This document shows positions 35,494 to 46,388 of a stretch of 64,000 nt of DNA, piece after piece. A model generated the notes under the pieces. The model worked only from the letters and a program-made list of their open reading frames with translations. It was not told where the DNA came from and did no database searches. How positions within the stretch are numbered: position 1 is the first letter of the stretch; the number at the start of each line of letters is the position of its first letter. Both the position numbers and the translations under genes were made by a program. Source of the stretch: Chloroflexota bacterium (GTDB lineage: Bacteria > Chloroflexota > UBA11872 > VXOZ01); the NCBI GenBank assembly GCA_958295775.1, contig CATQHC010000002.1, positions 779,663 to 843,662 on the forward strand, written 5' to 3'.

Positions 35494-35905
35494 AGCTCTG
35501 CTATCCAATTTAATTAAGTGACTGAGGAAAGCGCTCAAGACCGCTCAATGCCTGCTCGAACTAATTTCGCTGCAAAACACCTCTAGGAGACCCTACAACT
35601 ACGCTCATCACACAGGTGTCGCAGGATTTCAGACAAAGAAACTCTAAAGTCCTGTTCTTCTCACACACACTCCGTGCTCCTCTAGCTTACCAAGTGCGCA
35701 GAGACGTAGCTACTTGCGGCCAAGCTGCACGGGAGGGATAACTCACACCCAAATAGCCGGCTGGATGACTTGAGGAGAATTGAACTCGGAGGAAGGCAAG
35801 CGCGCAGCAGTATCCCCACAATGAGCGCAAAAGAATTCGCACATGCCATTGCAAGACATGCGCGACTGTAGGACCCGCCAATTGCGGCTTCTGCCGGAGA
35901 CGCAC
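35494..35905. other. 412-base gap between rpmF and fabD with no supported gene
   Basis: Many relatives have plsX and fabH at this position. Open frames here are short, lack ribosome-binding sites and read as low-quality sequence. A weak minus-strand promoter for fabD (TTGAGC at 35533-35538, TAATTA at 35511-35516) is possible. Confidence 0.5.
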
Positions 35906-36097
35906 TTAGGAGCTTGGGGTCTCGATCTCCAGGACTTCCTGCCCACGATAGTACCCGCAGAACGAGCATACCGTATGCGACGGCACAGGTTGGCGGCAGC
36001 GCGGGCACGCTACCAAGTGAACGCTCAAGTTGTTTAGATGCGAGCGTCGCTTGCCCTGTCGAGACCGCGAAATTTTCTTCTTCGGTTGTGCGCCCAT
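35906..36097 (-). CDS. rpmF: 50S ribosomal protein L32
   Basis: The 63-residue protein starts MGAQPKKKISRSRQGKRRSH, the basic L32 N-terminus, and ends with the zinc ribbon CPRCRQPVPSHTVCSFCGYY then RGQEVLEIE. AGAGGT lies 5 bases before the ATG. It follows yceD by 29 bases, the classical yceD-rpmF pair, and is probably co-transcribed with it. Confidence 0.95.
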   Translation of the reverse strand: MGAQPKKKISRSRQGKRRSHLNNLSVHLVACPRCRQPVPSHTVCSFCGYYRGQEVLEIETPSS

Positions 36098-36126
36098 TCT
36101 TACCTCTTGCTATCAGTGTACCACGA

Positions 36127-36681
36127 TCATGCCGATGTATTCTGCCCCAATTGCTGGAGCATTTCCTGTATTGGAGCCATCCGTATGTCGACAGCCTGCT
36201 CTTCGCAGTTGCAAAGCAAGCTATTGCGGTCGGCTCCGCACTCCGAACAAATGCCTAAGCATTCCGGTTGACACCGCGGCGTGAGCGGTTGGCTGATTTC
36301 GATGTGTTGCCTCACCGCTTCGGTGAGATCTAAGCGATCTACATTCTCAATTAGGAACTCAGGTTCAATGTCGTCGTATTCCAGTCGCAGCGCACTTCCC
36401 GTAGCCAAGTCTACGACCGGAAAGTACATTTCGTCGAAGTCTACCTGGATTCTCTGATCGTAGGGTTCAAGACACCGGCAACAAGCTAGTTCAATCGATG
36501 TAGATAGATTGCTTCTAACCACAATGCCTTTGCCGGCACGGTATAGTTCTAAGTTGCCTGAAATCGGCGTGACGAGCAAAATCTCGTCCCAATGCGGGTA
36601 GAAGTCATCGATTTCAAGGCGGCGGGCTGTGCCGGAGGCCTCTTGCAGTAAACCTGCCACGTTGATGGTTAAGCGTTCCAT
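36127..36681 (-). CDS. yceD: YceD (DUF177) family protein
   Basis: This 184-residue protein belongs to the DUF177 family, linked to 23S rRNA maturation and almost always encoded next to rpmF, as here. Visible landmarks are the CRCLEPY segment in the middle and a cysteine cluster near the C-terminus (CQPECLGICSECGADRN), which may bind metal. It is the third gene in a minus-strand series coaD, coiled-coil protein, yceD, rpmF with gaps of 25-85 bases, suggesting one transcript. Confidence 0.85.
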   Translation of the reverse strand: MERLTINVAGLLQEASGTARRLEIDDFYPHWDEILLVTPISGNLELYRAGKGIVVRSNLSTSIELACCRCLEPYDQRIQVDFDEMYFPVVDLATGSALRLEYDDIEPEFLIENVDRLDLTEAVRQHIEISQPLTPRCQPECLGICSECGADRNSLLCNCEEQAVDIRMAPIQEMLQQLGQNTSA

Positions 36682-36706
36682 AATCGATTCTACTCTAGTG
36701 GCTCTC

Positions 36707-37198
36707 TTACGAAACGCGTTCGCCCCGCCCGCGAGCGGAAGGGATATCCTCAGGTTCCGTATCTGCCATCGCCTCTAGGAATATCTGAACTCGTTCGTGC
36801 AACTGTTCAAGTCGTGTTCGCAAATCAGTCAGCGAGCGCACAGCATAGTCATCTGATTCTCGTTGGACTTCAACGGCCTGCTCCTCGGCTTCACCCAAGA
36901 TTCTACGGGCATTCTCTTCCGCTGCCTGCACGAGGCCGTGCTCAGAAAGAATTTCCTCTGCTTGTTCGTGGGCAATTGCCACGATGCGCTCCGCCTCCAA
37001 CCGCGCCTGTTCGGGGATGCGACTCCGTTCCTGAAGCATCCGTCGAGCTTGGCGCACCTCATCGGGGACCGACATGCGCATTTGCGCGATGACATCGAGG
37101 CATTCCTGTTCATCCAACATAATTTTGTTCACAAAGGGTACCCGCTGGCCTGTGTTGACGAGCGCCTCTAACCGTTCAATCAGGGCAAAAATGTCCAT
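36707..37198 (-). CDS. coiled-coil protein of unknown function (DivIVA/ATPase-b-like)
   Basis: The 163-residue protein is almost wholly helical. Residues about 1-50 (MDIFALIERLEALVNTGQRV and a DEQECLDVIAQMR segment) form a conserved head, and the remainder is a long charged coiled coil rich in Glu, Arg and Ala (RLEAERIVAIAHEQAEEIL). Proteins of this type are often found beside coaD in Gram-positive bacteria and Chloroflexota, annotated as ATP synthase b-like or DivIVA-like; function is not established. The start at 37198 is preferred because AGAGGT sits 7 bases upstream. Confidence 0.75.
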   Translation of the reverse strand: MDIFALIERLEALVNTGQRVPFVNKIMLDEQECLDVIAQMRMSVPDEVRQARRMLQERSRIPEQARLEAERIVAIAHEQAEEILSEHGLVQAAEENARRILGEAEEQAVEVQRESDDYAVRSLTDLRTRLEQLHERVQIFLEAMADTEPEDIPSARGRGERVS

Positions 37199-37282
37199 CC
37201 TGGCTAACCTCTTTGTCATCCACCCATATTATGCTCTCATACCAGACCGGGCCGCATCTGCATGAAGGCACGCGCTGGGCAA

Positions 37283-37762
37283 TCACGCAGTTTGAATTTC
37301 ACGCAACCGTGCCGCTACCACCGCTGGCACGAATGCGTCTACATTGCCACCTAGTTTCGCTACCTCTTTTACCAGGCTCGCGCTTAAGAACGAATACTTA
37401 ACAGACGTCATCAGGCAGACAACCTCTAATTCTGGGCGAAGCTGCTGATACATTGCGGCGAGTTGAAACTCGTACTCAAAGTCCGTTACCGCCCGCAATC
37501 CTCGCACCAACGCTTGAGCACCAATCTCGCGCGCGCACTCCACCGTGAGATTAGCAAAACTCTTGACCTCAACGTTCGGCCACCGCTCCACGGCTGTGGT
37601 CAGCATTCTCACACGGTCTTCCAATGAGAAGACTATATCTTTCCTGGGATTGGCATACACCCCTACAAAGAGCCTATCGAAGAGTTGGGACGCCCTGGCA
37701 ATAATGTCCAAATGCCCATTTGTAACCGGATCGAAACTACCAGGATAAAGCGCCGTGCGCAC
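37283..37762 (-). CDS. coaD: phosphopantetheine adenylyltransferase
   Basis: CoaD makes dephospho-CoA from 4'-phosphopantetheine and ATP, the penultimate step of coenzyme A synthesis. The 159-residue protein has the nucleotidyltransferase motif YPGSFDPVTNGHLDII, LVRGLRAVTDFEYEFQLA and the C-terminal KYSFLSASLVKEVA. The GTG start at 37762 gives the usual family length and has GAGG 5 bases upstream; a TTG at 37792 would add ten residues. It is the first gene of the coaD-coiled-coil-yceD-rpmF series, divergent from the pyr operon. Confidence 0.95.
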   Translation of the reverse strand: MRTALYPGSFDPVTNGHLDIIARASQLFDRLFVGVYANPRKDIVFSLEDRVRMLTTAVERWPNVEVKSFANLTVECAREIGAQALVRGLRAVTDFEYEFQLAAMYQQLRPELEVVCLMTSVKYSFLSASLVKEVAKLGGNVDAFVPAVVAARLREIQTA

Positions 37763-37993
37763 GTTCTCCTCTGCCTTCTCCGCGCTAGACAAACCACATT
37801 GTACAGCAATAACCCCAGCACGTCACACAATCGCCGGACTCTAGTTGCGACTCATGCTGACGCGTGGGCATGTAGCAACTCGCATTAGCTCACTTTTCCC
37901 TGCGGTATTCTACCAACGACTGGCTACAAAGACAACTTCTCCATGAAGCGCTATCTTGCTTTGCTAAGAATTCGTCGGCAGGCGCCGATCGAA

Positions 37994-38022
37994 TTGCATC
38001 TATACCGGATCTCTGCTATTCT
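37994..38022 (+). promoter_or_regulatory. candidate promoter of the pyrimidine operon
   Basis: TTGCAT (37994-37999), 17 bases and TATTCT (38017-38022) lie just upstream of the attenuator, giving a predicted start near 38029. The -35 is weak and the -10 fair. Confidence 0.45.
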
Positions 38023-38030
38023 AGATGTAG

Positions 38031-38732
<702 letters not shown>

Positions 38733-39680
38733 ATGCCGTTGGACCGCAAGGATCTCCTCGATCTCGATGACTTTTCGTCTGACGAAATCATGCTCCTCCT
38801 GGAGACAACCTCCGCAATGGCGGAGATTCTCTCACGACCGATTCGGCGTGTTCCCACGCTGCGCGGCAAGACCATCGTAAACATGTTCTATGAGGCCAGT
38901 ACCCGCACGCGGTCGTCCTTTGAGCTTGCGGCAAAGAACCTCTCCGCAGACCTCGTGAACGTCTCCGCCAGCCAGAGCAGTGTCGATAAAGGCGAATCAC
39001 TCATCGACACCATGCGGACACTCCAGGCGCTTGGCGCTGACATGATTGTCATGCGCCATTGGGAAGCCGGCGCGCCGTACCTCGCCGCCTCATGGCTGGA
39101 CGCAGCAATAATCAACGCCGGGGACGGCTGGCACGCCCATCCCAGCCAAGCGCTGCTCGATCTCTTTACGGTGCAGGAGCGGATCGGCACGATCGCGGGG
39201 CTGAAAATCGTTATTGCAGGAGACATTCTGCACAGCCGTGTGGCGAGATCAAACCTCTGGGGCTTTGGCAAACTGGGCGCCCAAGTCGTGCTCTGCGGAC
39301 CGCCCACGCTCCTCCCGCGAGGTCTTGCGGAGATAGCCGAAACAGAGTCCCGCATCACGATCTCTTACGATCTCGATGAAGCAATTGTAGACGCCGACGT
39401 GGTGATGATGCTGCGGCTGCAGCGAGAACGCATGGCAAGCGGCTTGCTGCCCTCGACGCGTGAGTATTGCGCTCGTTTCGGCCTGTCACGAGAGAGAATG
39501 CGGCGTGCACGTCCGCATGCCCTCATCATGCACCCGGGTCCAATGAACCAGGGCGTGGAAATTACGCCAGAACTCGCTTACAGCGAACAGGCAGTGATTG
39601 AAGAGCAGGTCACCAATGGCGTGGCAGTCCGGATGGCAATCTTCTACTTGCTTGCGAGTACGCCGGAGCGTTTAGCATGA
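38733..39680 (+). CDS. pyrB: aspartate carbamoyltransferase catalytic subunit
   Basis: PyrB condenses carbamoyl phosphate with aspartate, the committed step of pyrimidine synthesis. The 315-residue protein has the carbamoyl-phosphate loop ASTRTRSSFELA, SSVDKGESLIDTM, the segment HAHPSQALLDL and the C-terminal MHPGPMNQGVEI. The ATG directly follows the pyrR stop codon, with AGGAGG 8 bases before it. The last four bases overlap pyrC (ATGA). No pyrI regulatory subunit is present, as in Gram-positive-type pathways. Confidence 0.95.
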   Translation: MPLDRKDLLDLDDFSSDEIMLLLETTSAMAEILSRPIRRVPTLRGKTIVNMFYEASTRTRSSFELAAKNLSADLVNVSASQSSVDKGESLIDTMRTLQALGADMIVMRHWEAGAPYLAASWLDAAIINAGDGWHAHPSQALLDLFTVQERIGTIAGLKIVIAGDILHSRVARSNLWGFGKLGAQVVLCGPPTLLPRGLAEIAETESRITISYDLDEAIVDADVVMMLRLQRERMASGLLPSTREYCARFGLSRERMRRARPHALIMHPGPMNQGVEITPELAYSEQAVIEEQVTNGVAVRMAIFYLLASTPERLA

Positions 39681-41014
39681 AGAACAACTGGCTTATCAAG
39701 GGAGCGCGTGTGCTCGATCCGGCAAACAATTTTGATGCCGTGCGTGACCTTTTCATAAAGAGCGGCACAATTGCGGACATTGGCGAGGAATTCTCGCATG
39801 ATAATGTGCCGGTCATTGACGCCCACGGACTTGTGCTTGCCCCAGGCTTCGTAGATCTGCATTGCCATCTGAGAGAACCGGGCTTCGAGTACAAGGAGAC
39901 TATCGCCACGGGCACCCGTGCCGCCGTGCGCGGCGGATTCACGACCGTGTGCAGTATGGCAAATACAGACCCCGTCGTGGATACGCCGGCAACTGTGGAG
40001 TTTATTTTGGAACAAGCGCGCGCCGCTGCCGCCGCGCGTGTCTACCCTTTGGCCGCAGTAACCCAGGGATTCGGGGGCACGCAACTGGTGGAGATGGCAA
40101 TGTTGGCAGAAGCCGGCGCCGTGGCATTTTCCGACGACGGCATGCCGGTAGCCGATGCCCGCATCATGCGGCACGCGTTGGAATACAGCCTGCTCGTGGA
40201 TAAGCCAATCGTCAATCACTGCGAAGACCCCGCTCTCGCCCAGGGAGGGGTGATGAATGAAGGGCTGACCTCACTGCGATTGGGGCTGCGCGGGATGCCC
40301 GCGGAAGCCGAGGAGACGATGGTTGCGCGGGACGCGCTCCTGGCCCGCCGCACAGGCGCGCACATACATATCGCGCATGTTTCGACACAGGGCGGCGTCG
40401 AGATCATTCGTGGGGCAAAGCAGGCCGGCATTCGCATCACTGCGGAAGTAACACCCCATCACCTCACACTTTCGGATGCGCTGGTTGCAGGGAGACGCCA
40501 GGCGGGAGCCGGATCATCTCTTGCCTATGACACCCACGCCAAAGTCAAGCCGCCGCTGCGCACCCAGGCTGACATCGATGCTCTGATCGAGGGACTGAAC
40601 GACGGCACGCTCGACGCGATTGCTACCGACCACGCGCCGCATAGCACTACGGACAAGCTCTGTGAGTACAGTGAAGCGGAATCAGGCATCTCGTGCCTGG
40701 AAACAGCCTTTTCGCAGGTCCATCAGTTGGTCCAGGACGGCCGCGTGCCGCTGCAAACACTCGTGAGCAAACTTACGACAGAGCCGGCAAGAGTGTTCGG
40801 CTTGCCGCGAGGTACGTTAGCCGTGGGGGCGGCGGCGGACATTACCCTCCTTGACCTGGAGGCTGCGTGGGATGTCGATCCGGAAAAGTTTGCTTCGAAA
40901 GGCAAGAATACGCCAATCGCAGGCTGGACACTGCCGGGACGGGTGGCGATGACGTTCGTCGACGGCAAGCTCGTCCATACTGCTGACGGCTACGAACAGA
41001 GAGGTGCTCAATAG
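39677..41014 (+). CDS. pyrC: dihydroorotase
   Basis: PyrC cyclises carbamoyl aspartate to dihydroorotate. The 445-residue amidohydrolase has the zinc-binding DLHCHLREPG near the start, EVTPHHLTL with further metal ligands, and DAIATDHAPHS with the catalytic Asp. Length and motifs fit the class I bacterial type (PyrC of Bacillus). Its ATG overlaps the pyrB stop, so translation is coupled. Confidence 0.95.
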   Translation: MKNNWLIKGARVLDPANNFDAVRDLFIKSGTIADIGEEFSHDNVPVIDAHGLVLAPGFVDLHCHLREPGFEYKETIATGTRAAVRGGFTTVCSMANTDPVVDTPATVEFILEQARAAAAARVYPLAAVTQGFGGTQLVEMAMLAEAGAVAFSDDGMPVADARIMRHALEYSLLVDKPIVNHCEDPALAQGGVMNEGLTSLRLGLRGMPAEAEETMVARDALLARRTGAHIHIAHVSTQGGVEIIRGAKQAGIRITAEVTPHHLTLSDALVAGRRQAGAGSSLAYDTHAKVKPPLRTQADIDALIEGLNDGTLDAIATDHAPHSTTDKLCEYSEAESGISCLETAFSQVHQLVQDGRVPLQTLVSKLTTEPARVFGLPRGTLAVGAAADITLLDLEAAWDVDPEKFASKGKNTPIAGWTLPGRVAMTFVDGKLVHTADGYEQRGAQ

Positions 41015-41016
41015 AC

Positions 41017-42222
41017 GTGCCAGACTTAAGCGCTCATCCCCAGGCGCTGCTCGCACTGGAAGACGGCAACGTCTTCTTCGGCCGGGCCTTTGGTTCCACC
41101 AAAGATGCCGCGGGAGAGTTGTGCTTCAACACCAGCATGACCGGCTATCAGGAAATCTGCACCGATCCATCCTACCGCGGGCAGATCGTTACTCTCACCT
41201 ATCCTCTCATCAACAACTATGGCGTCTCCACCATAGACATGGAATCGGTGCAGCCATGGCTTTCCGGGCTTGTGGTGCGGGAAGTCTGCTCGCATCCCAG
41301 CAACTGGCGCGCCACGAGTGAGCTGGATGAATTCCTAAAACAGCACAACATACCGGGTGTGTATGGCCTTGACACGCGAGCAATCACCCGACACCTCCGC
41401 ACCTTCGGCTTCAAACGCGCGGTACTGGCGGTAGCGCCGCCGGGGATCCTGACCGAGGAGGCCCACGATTCGTTCCTGTGGGCGAGCGGCCGTGCCGCCG
41501 GCATGGAAGCGTTTGCAAACGAGTGTATTGCTCGCGCCAAGCGCGTCACGCCGCTTTCAGACCATAACGTGGTGGGTGAAGTCTCTGTGAACACCGGCAC
41601 CTACACGGCCCACGTGCCCTGGCAGCCCTGGGCGCCGCCGCCCCAGCATGCGGCGCGCAAACGAATCGTCCTGGTTGACACCGGGGCGAAACACAATATC
41701 GCGCATTCTCTGACCAGTCGCGGCGCTGAAGTGATCTGGGCGCCGTATGGCTCGAGATCTGAAGCAATTCGCGATCTCGAGCCTGACGGCATTGTGGTTT
41801 GCAACGGACCTGGCGATCCCGATGTGGACGCGGTAGCCGCGACAGTCGAGACCACAGCCGCGCTCATGAAGCGGTACCCAATGTTGGGCATCTGCCTGGG
41901 GCATCAAATCATCGCACTCGCTGCAGGCGCCCGCACCAGCCGGTTAAAGTTCGGACATCGCGGCGCCAATCACCCCGTGCAAGACCTCGCGAGCGGCAAG
42001 GCGCACATCACGACGCAGAATCACGGGTTTCAAGTTGACGCAGGCAGCATTCCAACGAACAGCGGCTTCCGTGTCAGCCACGTGAGCCTCAACGATGGTT
42101 CGGTTGAAGGCCTCCGCCACCAAGACCTGCCGGTTTTCAGTGTGCAGTATCACCCTGAAGCGTGTCCCGGCCCACAAGACAACCAGTATGTATTCGACGA
42201 GTTCTTAAAGCAATTGGCGTGA
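41017..42222 (+). CDS. carA: carbamoyl-phosphate synthase small (glutaminase) subunit
   Basis: CarA hydrolyses glutamine and passes ammonia to CarB. The 401-residue protein has the N-terminal CPSase_sm_chain domain ([34 protein letters not shown]) and a C-terminal class I amidotransferase with nucleophile Cys in [11 protein letters not shown] and the His/Glu pair in [10 protein letters not shown]. The GTG start lies 2 bases after the pyrC stop with GAGAGG upstream. Its stop overlaps the carB start (GTGA). Confidence 0.95.
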   Translation: MPDLSAHPQALLALEDGNVFFGRAFGSTKDAAGELCFNTSMTGYQEICTDPSYRGQIVTLTYPLINNYGVSTIDMESVQPWLSGLVVREVCSHPSNWRATSELDEFLKQHNIPGVYGLDTRAITRHLRTFGFKRAVLAVAPPGILTEEAHDSFLWASGRAAGMEAFANECIARAKRVTPLSDHNVVGEVSVNTGTYTAHVPWQPWAPPPQHAARKRIVLVDTGAKHNIAHSLTSRGAEVIWAPYGSRSEAIRDLEPDGIVVCNGPGDPDVDAVAATVETTAALMKRYPMLGICLGHQIIALAAGARTSRLKFGHRGANHPVQDLASGKAHITTQNHGFQVDAGSIPTNSGFRVSHVSLNDGSVEGLRHQDLPVFSVQYHPEACPGPQDNQYVFDEFLKQLA

Positions 42223-45200
42223 ATAGCAAACCAGCGAAAGTGCTCATCGTCGGCTCCGGGCCCATCATTATCGGCCAGGCTGCGGAATTTGACTATGCCG
42301 GCACACAAGCATGCAAAGCCATGCGCGAGGAGGGCGTGACGTCCATCCTCGTGAACTCCAATCCCGCCACCATCATGACGGATGAGGACATTGCCGACGT
42401 TGTGTACATTGAACCGCTCACCGTACCCGTTATCGAACGCATCATCGCGCGCGAACGACCCGACGGACTCATTCCCACCCTAGGCGGGCAGACCGGATTA
42501 AATCTCGCGGTGGCCCTCGCAGAGGCAGGGGTGCTCGAAAAGTATGCGGTGCGACTGCTGGGCACGCCGCTGTCGGCGATACAAAAGGCGGAAGACCGGG
42601 AACTCTTCCGGCAAACCATGACCCAGATTGGCGAACCGATTCCCGCCAGCAGGACCGTACACTCCGTCCCGGAAGCGGAAGCGTTTGTGGCTGAGATCGG
42701 ACTGCCCGTCGTTATCAGGCCCGCCTATACGCTCGGCGGCACCGGCGGCGGCATTGCACATTCAACTGACGAATTACGTACGGTGGTTGCAAGCGGTCTT
42801 GCCGCCAGTCCGATCGGTCAGGTGCTCGTGGAAGAGTATCTGCTGGGTTGGAAAGAGATCGAATACGAGGTCATGCGGGACAGCGCCGACAACTGCATCA
42901 CCGTGTGCAATATGGAAAACTTCGACCCCATGGGCGTTCACACCGGCGATTCGATTGTTGTCGCTCCCAGCCAGACGCTCAGCGACCGGGAGTACCAAAT
43001 GCTCCGCACCGCGTCGCTCAACATTATCCGGTCTTTGGGCATCGAGGGTGGCTGCAACGTGCAACTCGCCTTGGACCCTCACTCCTTCGCGTATCGCGTG
43101 ATCGAAGTCAATCCCCGGGTAAGTCGCTCTTCTGCCCTGGCCTCCAAGGCCACCGGCTATCCAATTGCCCGGATGGCAGCAAAAATAGCGATTGGCCGCA
43201 CCCTCGACGAGCTACCTAATCCCATCACGGAACGGACTACCGCTGCCTTCGAACCGGCCCTCGACTACGTCGTCGTCAAAATTCCGCGTTGGCCGTTCGA
43301 TAAGTTTCCCTCTGGCGACCGCGTGCTCGGCACGCAGATGAAGTCTACCGGCGAGGTTATGGCGATAGACCGAACCTTAGAAGCAGCGCTGCAGAAGGCG
43401 GTGCGCGGACTTGAAATCGGCGATCGCAGCCTCATGTGGGAAAATGAGCAGTGGCAAAATGACCCGGCAGCGATTTGGCAGCACATTACCGAGGCAAGTG
43501 ACGAGCGGCTGTGGGCAGTAATGAGCGCGCTGCGTCGCGGGACTAGCGTAGAAGAAATCTCGCAACGCTCCCACATTGATCCGTTCTTCGTACAAAAGCT
43601 TGCCAATGTCCGCGACATGGAGCAGCGCCTCCTATCGGAGACCCTCACCCCGGGGCTGCTGTGGGAAGCAAAGCGTCTGGGCTTCGCGGACTCCCAGATC
43701 GGCAACCTCGCCGACGTCCTCCCTGCCCGCGTGCGCGAAATGCGCAAGCAGTGGGGCATCGTGCCGGTGTACAAGATGGTGGACACCTGCGCCGCGGAAT
43801 TCGAAGCGCAGACTCCATACTTCTACAGCACGTATGAAATCGAGAATGACGCGCCTTCATTGACCGCAGAGCGAGCCGCCGTTGTTGGGTCCGGTCCAAT
43901 CCGCATCGGCCAGGGCATCGAGTTCGATTATTGCTCTGTGCACGCGGCGTGGGCGCTGGCCAGCGCAGGCGTGCAGAGCATCATGGTCAATAGCAATCCT
44001 GAAACCGTTTCCACCGACTACGATACTTCCGATCGCCTCTATTTCGAGCCATTGGATACAGAGAGTGTCCTCAACGTCCTGGATAATGAAGGCGTGCCGC
44101 CAACCATTGTGCAATTTGGCGGACAGACAGCCATAAACCTCGCCGAACCGCTCACACTCGAGAATGTCGCGCTCGCGGGGAGCGGCGTCGCGGCCATCGA
44201 CCTGGCCGAAGACCGGCGCAAGTTCGAGGCATTCTTGGATAGACTCGGCATCCCGCAACCACCCGGCGCGGCCGTGACCAACGTTGACGATGCCCTTTCA
44301 ATTGCGTCCAACATCGGCTATCCGGTACTCGTGCGGCCCTCCTACGTGCTAGGGGGACGGGCTATGGAGATTGTCAATGCTGCGGATGACTTGAAGCGCT
44401 ATGTGGCGAATGCCGTGCAACTCTCTACGCGTCACCCTGTGCTGATCGACAAGTATCTCCAGGGCAAGGAAGTAGAGGTTGACGCCATCTGCGATGGTAA
44501 GAGCGTGCTCATTCCGGGCATCATGGAGCACATTGAGCGCGCCGGCGTGCATTCCGGCGACAGTTTTGCCGTCTATCCGCCCCGCGACTTGCACATTCAC
44601 CTCGAACAGACCATCGTAGATTACACCACGCGGATCTGCTTGGAGTTGGGCGTATTGGGGCTGGTGAACATCCAGTATGTGATCTTTCAGGATGAGGTAT
44701 TCGTGCTTGAGGTAAACCCGCGCTCTAGCCGGACGGTGCCGTTCCTGAGCAAGGTCACGGACGTACCCATGGTGCGCCTCGCCACGCTGGCTATGCTTGG
44801 CAAGTCGCTTGAAGAGATGGGGTATGCAGGCGGCCTGCGGCCGAAGCAACCCCTGGTTGCGGTGAAGGCGCCGGTATTCAGCATGGCCAAGCTGCGCGGT
44901 GTGGAAACGTCTGTGGGGCCGGAGATGAAGTCCACCGGCGAGGTGATGGGCGTGGACGTGACGTTCGAGGCGGCCTTATATAAGGCAATGGTCGCATCCG
45001 GCCTGAGTATGGAGGCCGGGAGCACGCTGCTTCTCTCAATCTCCGATGCGGACAAGGACGCCATTCGTCCCATCGTCCGCCAACTTGCCGCTGCCGGGTA
45101 CAAGTTCATGGCAACGGAAGGAACTGCGGTGATGCTCGAGTCGATGGGTATTCCGGTGCGTATGATCAGCAAGCGCTTGCAGGGCACGCCGAACGTGGTC

Positions 45201-45419
45201 TCGGTGATTCAAGACGGCGAAGTGCAAGCCGTGATCAACACGCTCACCGGCGGTCGCGCCGTCCTGCAGGACGGATTCTTCATCCGGCGCGCGGCGGTAG
45301 AACGCCAGATTCCCTGTCTAACGTCATTGGATACGTCACGAGCGCTCGCGACCGCGCTCTCGTTGCGGCAGGATGCCTACCAAGTGCGGCCGCTCTGGGC
45401 ATACCGCGATCAGGGCTAA
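42219..45419 (+). CDS. carB: carbamoyl-phosphate synthase large subunit
   Basis: CarB makes carbamoyl phosphate from bicarbonate, ammonia and two ATP. The 1066-residue protein contains two homologous ATP-grasp halves. The first begins [20 protein letters not shown] and contains [12 protein letters not shown]; the second begins [22 protein letters not shown] and contains [14 protein letters not shown]. The C-terminal MGS-like allosteric domain follows ([25 protein letters not shown]). The chosen GTG start overlaps the carA stop by four bases; open frame before it runs inside carA. Confidence 0.95.
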   Translation: MNSKPAKVLIVGSGPIIIGQAAEFDYAGTQACKAMREEGVTSILVNSNPATIMTDEDIADVVYIEPLTVPVIERIIARERPDGLIPTLGGQTGLNLAVALAEAGVLEKYAVRLLGTPLSAIQKAEDRELFRQTMTQIGEPIPASRTVHSVPEAEAFVAEIGLPVVIRPAYTLGGTGGGIAHSTDELRTVVASGLAASPIGQVLVEEYLLGWKEIEYEVMRDSADNCITVCNMENFDPMGVHTGDSIVVAPSQTLSDREYQMLRTASLNIIRSLGIEGGCNVQLALDPHSFAYRVIEVNPRVSRSSALASKATGYPIARMAAKIAIGRTLDELPNPITERTTAAFEPALDYVVVKIPRWPFDKFPSGDRVLGTQMKSTGEVMAIDRTLEAALQKAVRGLEIGDRSLMWENEQWQNDPAAIWQHITEASDERLWAVMSALRRGTSVEEISQRSHIDPFFVQKLANVRDMEQRLLSETLTPGLLWEAKRLGFADSQIGNLADVLPARVREMRKQWGIVPVYKMVDTCAAEFEAQTPYFYSTYEIENDAPSLTAERAAVVGSGPIRIGQGIEFDYCSVHAAWALASAGVQSIMVNSNPETVSTDYDTSDRLYFEPLDTESVLNVLDNEGVPPTIVQFGGQTAINLAEPLTLENVALAGSGVAAIDLAEDRRKFEAFLDRLGIPQPPGAAVTNVDDALSIASNIGYPVLVRPSYVLGGRAMEIVNAADDLKRYVANAVQLSTRHPVLIDKYLQGKEVEVDAICDGKSVLIPGIMEHIERAGVHSGDSFAVYPPRDLHIHLEQTIVDYTTRICLELGVLGLVNIQYVIFQDEVFVLEVNPRSSRTVPFLSKVTDVPMVRLATLAMLGKSLEEMGYAGGLRPKQPLVAVKAPVFSMAKLRGVETSVGPEMKSTGEVMGVDVTFEAALYKAMVASGLSMEAGSTLLLSISDADKDAIRPIVRQLAAAGYKFMATEGTAVMLESMGIPVRMISKRLQGTPNVVSVIQDGEVQAVINTLTGGRAVLQDGFFIRRAAVERQIPCLTSLDTSRALATALSLRQDAYQVRPLWAYRDQG

Positions 45420-45444
45420 CCGTGAAATTAGGCGTGCGCCAACC

Positions 45445-46263
45445 ATGAGCGTAATCCAAGAACACGCCAGAATAGTTTCCAATGAGCCTGTGGCCGACGG
45501 GCTCTTCATCGTGCGCTTGCACTCACCGCAAATCGCGGCGCAGTGCCAACCCGCGCAGTTTGTCCATACGCGCTGCGGCGACGGCATCGATCCGCTGCTG
45601 CTCCGCCCCTTTAGCATGCTGACCGCCGACCGCGAAGCCGGCACCCTCGACATCCTCTATCAGGTGGTCGGACGAGGAACTGAATTACTGAAGAACCGGC
45701 GGGCCGGCGACGAGATCATGCAACTGGGGCCGTTGGGCAAGACCTTCTCCGTCCCACCCAATCAAGCAAACCTGCTGATGGTTGGTGGCGGCATTGGCAT
45801 TGCCCCGCTGGTCTTTCTGGCAGAATTGATGATTCCCAAGGGATATACGGTAACCTTGCTGGCCGGGGCCCGCACGGCGGCGCGGCATTTGCCGGCAGAG
45901 CATTTGCCCCCGGCGGTAGAGTACGTGTTGGCTACCGATGATGGCTCCGCCGGGCACCACGGACCGGTGACGGATCTCATTGCTGACTACTACCTCTGGA
46001 GTGACGCCGTCTACGTCTGCGGCCCGTGGCCCATGCTCACCGCAATTGACGCCGCCTACCAAGCGCGACTCTGGGGCTGGAATAGCAAGAAACCCATTCA
46101 AGTCTCCTTGGAGAACCAGATGGGATGTGCCATGGGCGTCTGTCTCGGGTGCGTAGTAACTACACCGCAGGGCTATCAGCGCGTCTGCCGCGACGGCCCG
46201 GTCTTCTCCTTGGGAGATCTCCACCAGGAAGTCGTCTCCCGTCCCGGAGTGGGCTCGCACTGA
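45445..46263 (+). CDS. pyrK: dihydroorotate dehydrogenase electron-transfer subunit
   Basis: PyrK carries FAD and a [2Fe-2S] cluster and passes electrons from dihydroorotate dehydrogenase PyrD (class 1B) to NAD. The 272-residue protein has the FAD-binding LLLRPFSML, the NAD-binding MVGGGIGIAPLVFLAEL, and the cluster motif MGCAMGVCLGCVV with a fourth Cys in RVCRDGPVF. Normally pyrD follows directly; here pyrK is the last gene of the operon and pyrD is not in the window. The start at 45445 gives the expected N-terminus, 25 bases after carB. Confidence 0.92.
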   Translation: MSVIQEHARIVSNEPVADGLFIVRLHSPQIAAQCQPAQFVHTRCGDGIDPLLLRPFSMLTADREAGTLDILYQVVGRGTELLKNRRAGDEIMQLGPLGKTFSVPPNQANLLMVGGGIGIAPLVFLAELMIPKGYTVTLLAGARTAARHLPAEHLPPAVEYVLATDDGSAGHHGPVTDLIADYYLWSDAVYVCGPWPMLTAIDAAYQARLWGWNSKKPIQVSLENQMGCAMGVCLGCVVTTPQGYQRVCRDGPVFSLGDLHQEVVSRPGVGSH

Positions 46264-46388
46264 GTTGCGCATGCCGGCGCCAGCGGGCCACCGGGAACGC
46301 CTGCCGCGCGCCGCCTACCGAAGAGCTACCTGAAGGTCACTTTATGTACACTTGCTGCACTGCGTGATTCTGTGTCTTCAGATACGTC

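Noticed and set aside
35682-36008. 108-residue minus-strand frame in the rpmF-fabD gap
   Set aside because: Overlaps rpmF, lacks a ribosome-binding site and has no domain; the gap is better described as non-coding.
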